This document shows positions 31,186 to 42,596 of a DNA stretch of 64,000 bases, piece after piece. The DNA lies in assembly GCF_004379255.2 (NCBI RefSeq), contig NC_056036.1, forward strand, positions 3,472,001-3,536,000, in the 5' to 3' direction. Within the stretch, counting starts at the first letter, position 1. Each line of letters begins with the position of its first letter. This DNA is from Salvia splendens (Eukaryota; Streptophyta; Magnoliopsida; Lamiales; Lamiaceae). The notes below the pieces were generated by a model that saw only the letters and a program-made list of their open reading frames with translations, searched no databases and was not told the DNA's origin. The position numbers were made by a program, and so were the translations under genes.

Positions 31186-32147
31186 ATAGTCAGCTTAGGT
31201 GTCAAAAATTTGAATAAAAACAAAAAATATAAATCTCTTTAATTAGTAAACACGGGTGACGTTGCTCCATTCGTGCATTATCTAATAGGAGTAGTATCAA
31301 TTTCTCCAGACTCCAATGAGTCATAAAAATTTGTACGGGAAGATATATAGACTTATTAATTCCCCATTCAATTAAAAATAGTTTATTATTGAGTAATACT
31401 AATTAACTAGTCGTACTAAGATATATTCTTTAGGTTCATTAAAAGTGTATCACGTTTAGTGTATCACTTTTTGAGTTTGATATACGTTTAGTAAATAAAG
31501 TGTCCCACCATATTAAATTACAATTAGTGTTGGCTAGTAGGTGGGTGTGATGTTGAAAAGATTGAACAAAATATAATACTTTTTTATAGATATTGGATGG
31601 AGAAAATATTGTTTACGTCCCTGCAGTTGTCCTACCATATTTGGTGTCTTCGAAAAATCAGTGGAATATGAGACTCACTTTTTATTTTAATTTTTTAATA
31701 AAATGTGAGTGAATTGAGTTAATGGAATATTAGACTTACTTACCATTTATGGTAAAAATAAAATATAACTTTTATTTTGAAACGGACCAAAATGGCAAAA
31801 TATGACTCTTATTGCGGAACAGAGGTAGTAACACAGTTTCCATCAATTGACGCTAAATGTGTCAACTGATGGAGAAAATATTGTTTACGTCCCGACAGTT
31901 GTCAACTAACGCGGCAGTTGTCCCACCACATTTGGTGTGTTGGAAAAGTTAGTGGAATATGAGACTCAATTTTTACATTAATTTTTTAATAAAATGTGAG
32001 GGAATTGAGTTAATGGAATATGAGACCTACCTAACATTTATGGTAAAAGTAAAATGTGACTTTTATTGTGGAACGGATTGAAATGACAAAATATGACTAT
32101 TATTGTGGAACAGATGTAGTAACACAGTTTCCATCAGTTGACACTAA
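31186..32147. other. Intergenic with a 272-bp tandem duplication
   Basis: 31597-31868 and 31869-32147 are two diverged copies of a ~272-base unit (GGAGAAAATATTGTTTACGTCC ... CAGTTTCCATCARTTGAC). Homologous single-copy sequence precedes OMT2 at about 17680-17810. No gene seen. Confidence 0.65.
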
Positions 32148-33032
32148 GGGCTCGTTTGATTAGATGAGTAGAGTAGGAAAAGGATGGAAAATGCTGACGT
32201 GGACCTTTCTAACCATCGTTTGTTTGCATTTGTTGTTTTTTATCAAGCCCGTTTGAAAAAACACGGCCCGTTTGAAATTAATGTTAGCTACCCATATTCA
32301 ATTGGTAACTCTAACCCCCAAAAACGAAGGTTTAGTGAGACAGAGTTTCATTGTTTGAAAAAGACTCCCCATCTTCTTCCTCTTTTACCCTCTCTCTCCA
32401 TCCTCATTGTTGCTCGAAGGCCACTGCAAAAACGCAGCAAATACGCCATAGCTGCAAAGAAAACTCCATACAGGTCAGTAAATCCAACCATTTTTTTTGT
32501 TGCGTAGACATTCGAGCTCGACGCTCTCCGTCGTGGGTAGATGGTTGTTGTCTGCAGCATCTATGAATGACCCCCAATTTGATTAGACATACAAATGAGA
32601 TTAGATTTGAATTATATGGTGTTTTATTTGGTGCAGGTTCTACAGTTCAATTGTAATTAGGATTGTTACTAAATTCTATTATGTTATTCCCGTTTTTTAT
32701 GTCTATTTGTGATTTGTACATAAAATGAATAATTTTTCCGTTTTCATTAGCAATTTTTTCCGATCTGGTTTGTATCTTGGTTGAATGGGAAAATTTGACT
32801 AGTAGGAAGATATTTTGAAGGTTGATAACTCAGTATGTTTGCATAATGTATGTTCATTAAAGCGGTTTGATTAGTCGCAGTGTATAATATGTGGTAAATT
32901 TCATTTTTTAGGACTTCGAATTTTGATGAGAATCTCCCAGTAGATAAAAGGCATAAGCTAACAATTACAAATGAATGCAAGTAGTTATGCTTAAGTGTTG
33001 TTGGTTGCTCTGTGTTGTAGTTGTGTACAGGC

Positions 33033-34459
33033 ATGGACAGGGAAAATAAAAAACGAAAGGAGATTGAAAATGTATTGGTTGTAGTTGAAGATTTGGTCCG
33101 TCGGCAGCGCCAACAATCTTTTCTTCTGCTCAGTTTGGCTGAGTATTTTAGTCGGCGGAGGAGTAGTGATGACGAAGATGATACAACCATGGTTACTGAC
33201 TTGTTGTGGAAGATACTGGAGCAAATTCGGCGTATGGATAGGCTAATACGTTTAACTGACACGGACTGTGTGAACAATCTCCGGATGGACCGTAACTGCT
33301 TTGGACGGCTGTGTCTACTACTACGTGAGCGCATGGGTTTGAAAGATCGAAAATTTGTAAGCGTTGAGGAGCAAGTGTCTATGCTCTTAAGCATCCTCGC
33401 TCATCACAAAAAGAATCGGATAATAGGGTTTGAGTATTTGCGATCCGGACAGACTGTTTCTCGATATATTCATGAGGTGTTAAGAGGGGTGATTGGTCTT
33501 CATGAGGTATTCATGGCTAAACCCACGCCCGTGGACGACGATTGCGACGACCCCCGGTGGAAATGGTTCAAGGTATTTTCATCAAAACGTCACTGAATTT
33601 ATTTTCCAGAAATGCATTTCATAACTAAATTTAGATTGACTTGGTTGTTCGTATTTTATTAGGGTTGTCTAGGGGCATTGGATGGAATATATATCGATGT
33701 CCGTGTTAGTGTTGGTGATGCACCACGGTATAGAACACGAAAGGGCCACATCGCTACTAATACTTTGGCCGTCTGTGATCGTTTTATGCGATTTGTCTAC
33801 GTCCTAACTGGTTGGGAGGGATCAGCAGGTGACTCTTGTGTTCTACGCGATGCTGTCACACGGGAAGTTGACAAACTACGAGTCCCTAAAGGTACGACAT
33901 CTATGCTGCACTCTGCGATCTTTATGCGGTAATGGACAATTGTTAGTAACTGATATCTCTCATTTTTTCACGCGCAGGCTGTTATTACTTGTGTGATAAT
34001 GGATATGCAAACAGCGAAGGATTCCTCACACCATTCAAAGGGGTGCGGTATCACTTGAAGGAGTGGGGACCTTCTGCGCATAAGCCCCAAAACCCTACAG
34101 AAATGTTTAACATGAGGCACACCATGGCGCGGAATATCATCGAACGTGCTTTTGCAGTATTGAAGATGAGGTGGGGGATATTACGCAGTGCCAGCTTCTA
34201 CCCGATCACAACACAAACGCGTCTCATAATGGCATGCTTCATTCTGCACAATTTCATTCGGAGCCAAATGCAAGTTGATCCAGTTGAGTTGGAACTTAGT
34301 GATGCAAATGTGAACCTTGAAGACCTTGAAGATATAAATGGGGACATTTCAGCAGGGGCGGAAGGAGATGCCGTGGAGTATGTAGATGCAGTTGAATCTA
34401 CTCCAGCGTGGAACCAGACCAGGACAGAGATAGCCGAGTTTATGTGGAATAATGCGTAG
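33033..34459 (+). CDS. PIF/Harbinger transposase (DDE_Tnp_4)
   Basis: Three exons, 33033-33572, 33663-33891 and 33978-34459, GT-AG, giving 416 aa with no stop. N-terminal helix-rich part with RMDRNCFGRLCLLL and HHKKNRIIGFEYLRSGQTVS; then GCLGALDGIYIDV (first catalytic Asp), GHIATNTLAVCDRFMRFVYV, CYYLCDNGYANSEGFL (second Asp) and ARNIIERAFAVLKMRWGIL (Glu). All three acidic residues are present. The C-terminus is acidic and ends AEFMWNNA. The ATG chosen lies just after a possible 3' splice site (TGTACAG), suggesting an upstream non-coding exon. It would cut and rejoin TIR ends, with the ORF1 protein as DNA-binding partner. Confidence 0.9.
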
Positions 34460-36246
34460 CTTAGCTAGTAGTTTAGTACTCTGCAAGGTTGTGCAATTTG
34501 TTTTATCTTCAAACCATTAGTACTTGGTAATCGCTGATTACGAGCTTTCATTTCATTATTTTATAAATGACTTTGATGAACCATGTCCATCATTTTCTTG
34601 CCTATGTTATTTTTATTTTGATCACTAAAATACAATTATATATAGTTGGAAGTGTTATGCAAATAAGATATACTACCACAACAGATCTACTTACAGTGCA
34701 ATAATGGAAAATTATAGTTAAAATTATAGTTGATGATGTGTATAAGATGTAAGGCAAAAATTAAATTCAAGAAGCTTGATGTTTCATAGAGTTAGTTACT
34801 TTGTTAGATGAATGTTAATACAAACTTTGAAATTTTTTTAGGGAATGGATGAAGGAATCATTATATATTTTCTGGACATATTGATGAGTGGATCGTACAT
34901 GTAAGCATAAATTGTAAAGCTATTGAATAGATTTACTACTCTAAAATAAGTAATCTACATAATAAATAATAATATATATAATGCAAAATAAGTAATACCA
35001 TATCTAAACTCACGGCTAATCAAATCAAATAATAAAATAAACTAAAACTACAACTAACACAAAATATTATAAGCTGAAAGAAATTGCATATAAGCTGAAA
35101 AATGATACTTTAACGTGACAAAATGACATAAAACTGATAAAATGATACTTTTGCCCGATAGAATGATACTTTCAGCCTATAGAATGATACTTTCAGCCGA
35201 TAGAATGATACTTTCAGCCGATAGAATGATATGTATTTTTGGTGTATAAAATGACATTTTTGTTTAATAAAATGATACTTTTACCTTGTAAAATGATAAT
35301 CTAAGCGGATAAAATGACAGTTAGCTTATAAAAATGATAGTTTAGCTGGAGAAATTGCATATAAGCAGAAAAATGATACTTTAACGTGACAAAATGACAT
35401 AAAACTGATAAAATGATACTTTTGCCCGATAGAATGATACTTTCAGCCTATAGAATGATACTTTCAGCCGATAGAATGATATGTATTTTTGGTGTATAAA
35501 ATGACATTTTTGTTTAATAAAATGATACTTTTACCTTATAAAATGATAATCTAAGCGGATAAATAGCTTTTTTCATCCTAAACTTCGATTAAAAATGATT
35601 TAACAAGTCATACATTACATACAATTAAGTTTCATACATTTCGCCAAAATATCAATGGACTTAGCCATCCAAATGTACTAATTCAGATCATAGTCATACA
35701 TTACCACAAAAGCAGCTAAAACATGGCAACCTGTTCCTCGATTCCTAAACATCTCCCGATGTGCAGGCCACCCCATTCGACTTTTGCCATCCAATTCCTG
35801 ATGCGGTTTTCGATGACATTTCAATTAGCACCATTTTGTCAATAAATGCTATTGCCTTATTTACGGAGTGAACAGTGCGGGCCTTAATAAAATGCAGGGC
35901 CATCCTCATTTATATCAAGACTAGTGAACACCCAAATATGAACATAAATGAAGTATAAACTATCTATCTCTAAGTAGTGAACACGTCCTTAGGACGGAGG
36001 GTGGAGGACCAAACCCACGGCCATACAAAAAATACAGACACCCCCTTGCCTATAGTTCTATTAGTCTGACATACATGCCTGAACAAAAGAGTAATATGAG
36101 TATCCAATAACAAAAGCTAGAGATCGAGGCTATTGCCGAGAGGTTCAGTTATAAGGCTTTTACATACAACCACTTAAATCAATGGATACTTGGAGCTACT
36201 AGGCTTTGGAAGTCCACCAAAACCATGTCGTCCCTTTGGTGTGCGA
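34460..36246. other. Region between the two convergent Harbinger genes
   Basis: 3' flanks of both genes with the inverted short-repeat array at 35080-35566. No gene seen. Confidence 0.6.
35080..35566 (-). repeat. Short-period array, tandemly duplicated, inside the Harbinger element
   Basis: GATAAAATGATACT / GATAGAATGATACTTTCAGCC units. A ~271-base block (from GAAATTGCATATAAGC) occurs twice, at 35080-35350 and 35351-35566. It is the reverse-oriented counterpart of 29133-29960 and was probably carried in or acquired by the transposon. Confidence 0.8.
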
Positions 36247-37440
36247 TCACTTACCATTTTTTTCCTCAAGGATATGCATGAGGTAGTCGGCCTTCTCATC
36301 ATCGTCGTATCCCATAAAAAGGTCAAGCCTCTCGGGCTCCTTCACAAGTATGTCGCTAGCAAGGAATTTTTGCTTTCTATCCAAACCTGGGACGGTGCGC
36401 AGCAGTGTTGAAACTTCAGTGCGCTTAGCACTTAGGTCAAACTCATACCCGATACGGGTTGTTAAAGTGTCTAGACGCTGGTTCGTGTCTTCGTTCATCT
36501 TTGACATCGCCTCTAAGATTGATTCCAATGCAGACCCTGCCTTCCTTTTACGGTTAGGTTTGTTCGATGTAGTGTGGCTTTTGTAAGAGCTTTCACATCC
36601 GGTATCTGGATTGAGGCTTTCTTGGATCTCCTCTTGGGTGTACAAATCCTCCAGATTGACATTGTACACATCAGGATGAGGCTCACGCATGGGAGAAGGA
36701 ACACCACCAGTTGGTGAAGAGACACCACCAGACGGAGAAGGGGCAGCTCCCATTTTAGCAAAAGCTTGAGTCATGCCCTCGCACAGCAAACCGGCTGCAC
36801 GATCCTTCCCGTAGATGTACTTCCAGTCATTGTAAAATGGCCAAGACTTATACCTCATGTAGCGTGCATTAGAGTCAGCCTACAAGGTAAAACAACAACT
36901 TCAAATTAAAATAGAAAGTGATGGTCAACAATATGTAGAAGAGTTGGGGGGATGGGATCGATTAAACCTTAACGATTTGGGCCCACTGGTCGTCGTTGCA
37001 TTCTATCTTCCAGTCGCCGTCTGAGTTGAACCCAACACCGCTACGGTCAAGCATCATATTCAATGAATTGTAGAATTTCTTCCAAGTGTTGATCTTGGAG
37101 AAAATATGAGGTTGGGCTCTCACAGTTGTTGTAGGGATTTCTCGACGGACAAATTCTTCAACGCGAGTGAGGAATCCTGCTCGGAACCCATTATCGGCCT
37201 TCCAACGGTTAGTCACAAGGTCCTTCAATGCTAGTATGAGGACTTCCTCCTCACGAGGAGACCATGAGCGCCTAGACCTGTCTGGCTTCAGTCCACCAGA
37301 TTTACCACGAATAACACCACCTTCACAACAATAAAAGGTTCATCAATTACTAATCCTTAAAGTTCATGTTAATTGCAGTGCATAAACTAACCATTTGGGT
37401 TGTGGCTTTTTTATTCCGGCAGTATGTGAGAGTCAGACAT
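36247..37440 (-). pseudogene. PIF/Harbinger ORF1, Myb/SANT-like DNA-binding protein, nonsense codon in exon 1
   Basis: Three exons read on the minus strand: 37440-37392, 37320-36968, 36879-36247. Exon 1 begins MSDSHILPE and then hits TAA (37411-37413) before KSHNPNG; the frame is open again through exons 2 and 3 (~335 codons). Exon 2 has the Myb/SANT-like domain (RRSWSPREEEVLILALKDLV, NGFRAGFLTRVEEFV, TWKKFYNSLNMML). Exon 3 has the conserved SWPFYNDWKYIYGKDRA, then a charged helical tail ending HILEEKNGK. If the reading is right the element cannot make full-length ORF1 unless translation starts elsewhere or exon 1 is spliced differently. The next ATG (37228) lies inside the Myb domain. Confidence 0.78.
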
Positions 37441-38304
37441 CATTCACACAAGAATATTTGATCTAAGACTACAAAATCTCCAACAAAAAACTAAAATAAT
37501 GTGACAAAATTGAAGTAATAGCAGAGGGAGCACAAGGTAATCAGTAGTCGACAATGAATCATAAATGACTTTGGAAGGCGTGATGATTTATGAACATACG
37601 CCGGAGCCGACGATGACTGATTAAGCAATACAAAAATGCAACGAGAATTAGTAAGTAAATTTACCTTGGTCCTGTGCCCAGTCAAAGACGTCGGCTTGTG
37701 CTCGACGGTAATTATTTGTCGGCCAAGAGGTGTTGGGCGTCTCCTTTTGGCGGGACTGCTAAGAAGATATTAGAGAAGGCGGTAGTGAAAAATTTGGGGT
37801 AGATCCAAATTATAAATGCTACTTTTGATAAAGGGCAAATTGGAAATTAATGTAATGTGTTAGGGATAAATATGTCATGCAAACCAATAAAACATGCTTC
37901 CAACTAATCCAACCAAACACTGATGTTGCCCACATGTTCCAACACAACTCAACGAACCAAACTCCATTATGCATAATATGCACTACCACAAACATTAAGT
38001 TAGCAACACAACCCTTCAAAAATTTGTATTTGCTACTCATCTAATCAAACGAACCCTAAATGTGTCTAAAATGTCAATTGTGTCGAATAAGGTGAAATAA
38101 TTCGCACAGTGATTGTGATTTGTGAAGTGGAATGACAAGTTCCACACAATTGACATTTTCGGCATTTTTGGCGTCGTCGACGTCGAGTGATGAAACTACA
38201 TTATATTACTCCATTTGTCCCGCTCTAAGTGACATAATTTCATTTTATGTTTGTCCCATTTTAATTGACACATTTCCTAAACAGGAAATATCATAATTTT
38301 TCTA

Positions 38305-38524
38305 CTCCCTCCGGCCAATTCAAGATGACCACATTCTTGAGTGACACGAGATTTTAGGAAGTGTTGTTAGGTAGAATAAAGTAGAAAGGTAAAAGGTAGT
38401 TGAAAATTTTAATAAAAAGAGAGGAGAGATGAGAGACGAGGTTATTTCCAAAATTGAAAAGTGGTCATCTTGATTGGGACAAACAAAAAAGGAAAGGTGA
38501 TCATCTTAAATGGGACGGACGGAG
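38305..38524. mobile_element. Stowaway-like MITE
   Basis: CTCCCTCCGGCCAATTCAAG at the left, GGGACGGACGGAG at the right, TA at 38303-38304 and 38525-38526. Same family as 20322-20527. Confidence 0.82.
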
Positions 38525-38625
38525 TACTTTATTTTCTTTCCCGTCCAATCCCTTCAAGGTTTTCCTTGGATGGATTGAGAGAGGGTGGGTGTTGCAACAT
38601 AAATAAAATACAGAGTAAAATAATA

Positions 38626-38888
38626 CTCCCTCCGTCCACAGTTTAAAGAACAATTTTTCCATTTTAGTTTGTCCAAGATTTATAGAACCATTTACTTTTT
38701 TTCCAATTTTAGTATGCGGATCTCACATCCCACCAACTTTTTACACTCACAATCCAATATAAAATTAATAATTTAAATGGGTCCCACGTTCCACTCACTT
38801 TCTTCCTTTAATTTTTTTTACAAAGTCAAACAATTTCTTAAAACCCGTGCCGAGTTAAAATAGCTCTTTAAATGGTGGACGGAGAGAG
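38626..38888. mobile_element. Stowaway-like MITE
   Basis: CTCCCTCCGTCCACAGTTTA at the left, complementary GGTGGACGGAGAGAG at the right, TA at 38624-38625 and 38889-38890. Confidence 0.8.
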
Positions 38889-38982
38889 TATTTCAAATCG
38901 GTATAAAGAGAGAATTAAGAGCACTGTATAAATGACCCTTTTCTGACTTGGTTTTAGGATGAAATCCTATAGATTCCTATCA

Positions 38983-40125
38983 TCACATAAACACCTCAAT
39001 TATAGACCTCACTCCTAAAGTAGGAGTGATTTTATAATTTTTGAAGCCAGCAGCAGTAAAGAGCTTTGCCCATTCTTTCTTAGTTCTTTCTTTTCCTGGA
39101 TGATTAGCCATCATTAGCATATCCATGAACAGGTGAGTTTCAGTTGCCTCATGAGCTTGCTTCTCCTCATCCACAACCATGTCCACAATAATCACCTTTT
39201 TACCATTTATTTTGCTGTCAACTATTGCTTCATTGCATTTTCTCAGTATTTTGATGCAATCTTCGTCACCCCAGTCGTGCAATATGCACTGTCAATGATT
39301 AAGGAATTTGAACCAACTTATACAAAAAGACCAGTGTGTCTATTAATAATATTGAATAAGGTGGAAAGCTGATACCTTGAGGAAAACCGCGTCAGCAGGA
39401 GGAATGAACTCAAACATGTCACCACCAACAAACTTCACATTCTCAGAGCCTTCCATGCCACCAACCACATGTGGTAGGTCGAGCACGACACATGTTAACC
39501 AGGAAAATGCCCCGGCCAACGCCTTAGACACCTCCCCAGTTCCGCCTGCGACATCCACCATCGTCTTCAACCCCTCAAAAATATTCTTGCATTCTTTAAC
39601 AAGTATGCTTCCCACGAAACGTGCATCAACTGCCATTGCCTCATTAAACTCTTGATTCCAATTCTCATCTTTGGCCGCAAACTCCCATGGATCCATCCGA
39701 TTTTTGGTAAAGAACGCAGTTGGACATTCGTCTCGAAACCATTCAGTCATATGATGGAACGGGTCAATGAAGATCGGGTCGGAGAGGAAAAGTGCAAAAG
39801 GCGCAAGGCTCAGTGGATCATCTCTTATCAAGAGACGTGAAGCTCTGGTGAGAGAATATGCTTCTTGGTCGGAGATGGTGACCTTGTCGAAGAACTTGGA
39901 GTGGATTAGAATTCGCATGAGGCGATAGAGGCCATGGGACTTTTCCTTGTTGATGCAGAGGGCATCGGCCAGTTGAGAAAGTGTGATAGGTTTGCCGTGT
40001 TTGTGGATGGCGTCGGGTATGCGTAGCTCAACCGCATATCTTAGAGCCATGGAGTTTATGTAGCTCAAAATGTGGTTCCAAACATGAGCTTGAGCATCAA
40101 GAAGATCTTCGGAGGAGGATGCCAT
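38983..40125 (-). CDS. Class II O-methyltransferase (OMT3), apparently intact
   Basis: Exon 1 is 40125-39376 and exon 2 is 39288-38983, phase-0 GT-AG intron, 351 aa. Same domain order as OMT1: MASSSEDLLDAQAHVWNHI, GKPITLSQLADAL, GLYRLMRILIHS, SAM motif VDVAGGTGEVSKALAGAF, GDMFEFIPPADAVFLK, then exon 2 with CILHDWGDEDC and the complete end NYKITPTLGVRSIIEVF. The catalytic His-Asp is kept. The usual aromatic residue before IL is Cys (TGC for TGG). It is the only copy in the window with both the catalytic motif and the C-terminus. Likely a phenolic or flavonoid O-methyltransferase acting in the cytosol as a dimer; the exact substrate is not deducible. Confidence 0.9.
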
Positions 40126-40320
40126 TCTTGCTTGATTTAATTCAATTTTTTTTATTTTTTCATTTGTATTGTCCATTTATAGTTAACTAAGGTAAGTCCT
40201 CCATGAGAATTAGTGAGTATAAAAAGATAACGTCGCTATATACTATTCGTAGCTTGTTTTAGGGTTTGGCTGCCATTTAGAATTTTCAAAATTAAACACT
40301 AGCTAATAGTTATACTACTA

Positions 40321-40506
40321 CCTCCCTCCGTCCCATAGAATTAGGTGTTCTAAAGTGGTGGAGTCATTTCCCCTTTTAGTTAAATTGAGCATATATTTTC
40401 CCACTTATTTTTTCCTCTCTCTTACTTTATTGTCCCTACTTTTTCTTCTCTCCTACTTTATTATCTTTTTATTTAATAAGCATCTACTATTATGGAACAG
40501 AGGGAG
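40321..40506. mobile_element. Stowaway-like MITE
   Basis: CCTCCCTCCGTCCCATAGAA at the left, complementary TGGAACAGAGGGAG at the right, TA at 40319-40320 and 40507-40508. Confidence 0.78.
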
Positions 40507-40773
40507 TATATATTTCTCATATTCCAATAAAAATGAAACATTTTCGTTTTAGGTTGTTCTATTAAATATAAAATGTTTTCCTTTTATGTTGTCCTATTAA
40601 AGATGAAAGATATTTTAAAAAGGAAACAACATTAATTATTTCTACTTTTTCTTTCTTTTATTTTATTCTTTCTGCACTTAACTCACAAAACAATGAGACT
40701 GCTAAAGTGGGATGGAGGGAGTACTACATAGATCTCGTGCAAAATGTAAATATCATATTTAATGGGATTGAAT

Positions 40774-41167
40774 CGGGGTGGGGAAAAATACCGAAACATC
40801 GAAATACTAGTTTAGGGTATACCACATATATTGAAGTATTTTAAGATAAAGATTTGATTATTGAATTTTTATTGATTTGAATATTATAACAAAGAATTGA
40901 TTGTGATGGAGTTTTTATTGTTTTGGACGTTATTTAAAAAGGTAAATTGTTATTTAAAATATTTTGGGTATAAAATAAATTTTATCAGCATAATACATGT
41001 ATAACGATATTATGGTACTTTTACGGTATACTGCAATATCGGTAAGGTAACGGTATACCAAAAATTCAGTATGGGTATTATACGATATTTTGTCATATCG
41101 CAGTTTTTCGTACGGTACGCGCAGTATGAAATTCTTGATACGGTATATCGTAGCGACCCATCCCTAT
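40774..41167. mobile_element. Possible non-autonomous hAT-like element
   Basis: Left GGGGTGGGGAAAAATACCGA and right (other strand) TAGGGATGGGTCGCTACGATATACCG are only loosely similar. The interior has repeated CGGTATA / TATACCG words. Target duplication not identified, so the class is a guess. Confidence 0.3.
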
Positions 41168-42596
41168 GATAGAAGGAGTATATTGCTGGAAATGAATACC
41201 CATCTATGAAAGAGGGGCGGCTGGAAATTAATGCTAAGCTCATGTCTACTGTTTTAAGTTGACGATCTTTTATTGGCGAACTGTTTTAAGTTGACGATCT
41301 GTTATTGGCGAAAAGAGGAACGACATAGAGAAAAGTTACGAATTACTTATTTAAATTTTGATCTGAATATTTTGCTGTTTCATTTTAAATTCATTGCATA
41401 AATTTGATCAGTTACATTTTTGCATGAATTTGGAGCTCAAATTTTTATTCATCACAATCGAAATTAAAAGTTGATAGAATACTTTTGAAGCTCATTTTTA
41501 AAATTGTTCGAGACATTTTCAAATTTGTAGGCAGACGTTGAAAGCTGACTTCCCTTATCTTCTGACTTCTCTCCATCCACAAGTATAACTGTATAATTAC
41601 TTTACCACAATTAATAATTTGTTTTATATTACAATTAAGTCATAGTCTATACTTAGCTTTTAATATTTCAAAATTAAAAATCAGTCATCTATAATTAATG
41701 TTTTATCAATAAAATATTAGTCAAATCAAGTAATTTAAAAGATACATGTGCCATTTAGCCCGTTACAACTAATAGGGCCTTACCTTTTAGCAATTATATT
41801 GGGCCGCGTCGTTACAGAAATGATATTCATGTTGCATGATCAAGCAGCTCTTGTCAGTTTCATTCAGACAAAAACTCAGCCGGCTAAGTTTAGATATAAC
41901 AACACCTTTTTCACTTTTTTTTAAATGCTTTTTTTAGTTTTTAATTATGTGATTGGTTTATTTTTCAGTTAGGGGTAAGCAAATAACCGAAAACCGTATA
42001 TCCGATCCGAATCAAATAGAAATTTAAAATTTATTTCGATTTTTTTTAGTTTTTCGAGTCAGTTCGGTTTAAACTTTTGGCTAATTTCGTTTTTTCAGTT
42101 CTGTTCGGATCCACTAATACTACTTCTCCCCTCTCTTTTTCTTACTTTTTTCATCTCTCTTACTTCCAATTTATCTTAAAACTAGTACCGTTTACAAGTT
42201 TATCTACTCCCTCCATCCCTAATAATTTGTCACCATATGACCCGGCATGATATAATAGAAAGTGAGTTGAAAAAGTTAGTGACTTCTACGTTCATATACT
42301 CTCTCCCTTCGTCCCAACTCAAGTGATTGATTTCTTTTTGTTCATTATTTTGCGAAGATGATAATAAATAAGTTGAGAGAGTAAAGTAAAAAAGAGAATA
42401 ATACAGACGAAAATGAAAATTAGTGAAATTTTCAAATTTTTAGAAATAGACAAAAATGGAAATAAGCGACAAATTTTCAAGAACGGATGAAATTTTTTTA
42501 CAGAGTGTGATGGAGTAACTGCGGGCAATAGCAGAAGCATATTTCAAAGCAAGCTCGGAGAAAACCCAGTCGAAGGCAAAACAGTCCTTCACGGCA

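Larger units (their letters stand above)
32148..38056 (+). mobile_element. PIF/Harbinger transposon, complete (5.9 kb)
   Basis: TIRs GGGCTCGTTTGATTAGATGA at the left and, on the other strand, GGGTTCGTTTGATTAGATGA at the right. Target duplication TAA at 32145-32147 and 38057-38059. Paralogous sequence at 17791-17815 (GTTGACACCGAAAGTGTCT) joins what lies on either side here (GTTGACAC-TAA ... TAA-ATGTGTCT), giving an empty site. It contains a plus-strand transposase and a convergent minus-strand Myb/SANT ORF1, the two genes of autonomous PIF/Harbinger elements. Confidence 0.93.
38057..38982. other. Intergenic between Harbinger and OMT3
   Basis: Begins with host sequence shared with 17800-17990, then two Stowaway-like MITEs. 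No gene seen. Confidence 0.6.
40126..42596. other. Intergenic with MITEs and a hAT-like fragment
   Basis: Stowaway-like MITE at 40321-40506, possible hAT-like element at 40774-41167, OMT-unit flank at 41180-41830, and remnants of MITE ends near 42210 and 42300. 41950-42110 is a low-complexity stretch rich in CCGAA / TTCGG, as in decayed DNA transposons. No complete gene seen. Confidence 0.5.

Noticed and set aside
42200..42520. Further Stowaway ends (CTCCCTCCATCCC, CTCCCTTCGTCCC)
   Set aside because: Only left ends are clear; no matching right ends or TA duplications could be placed.
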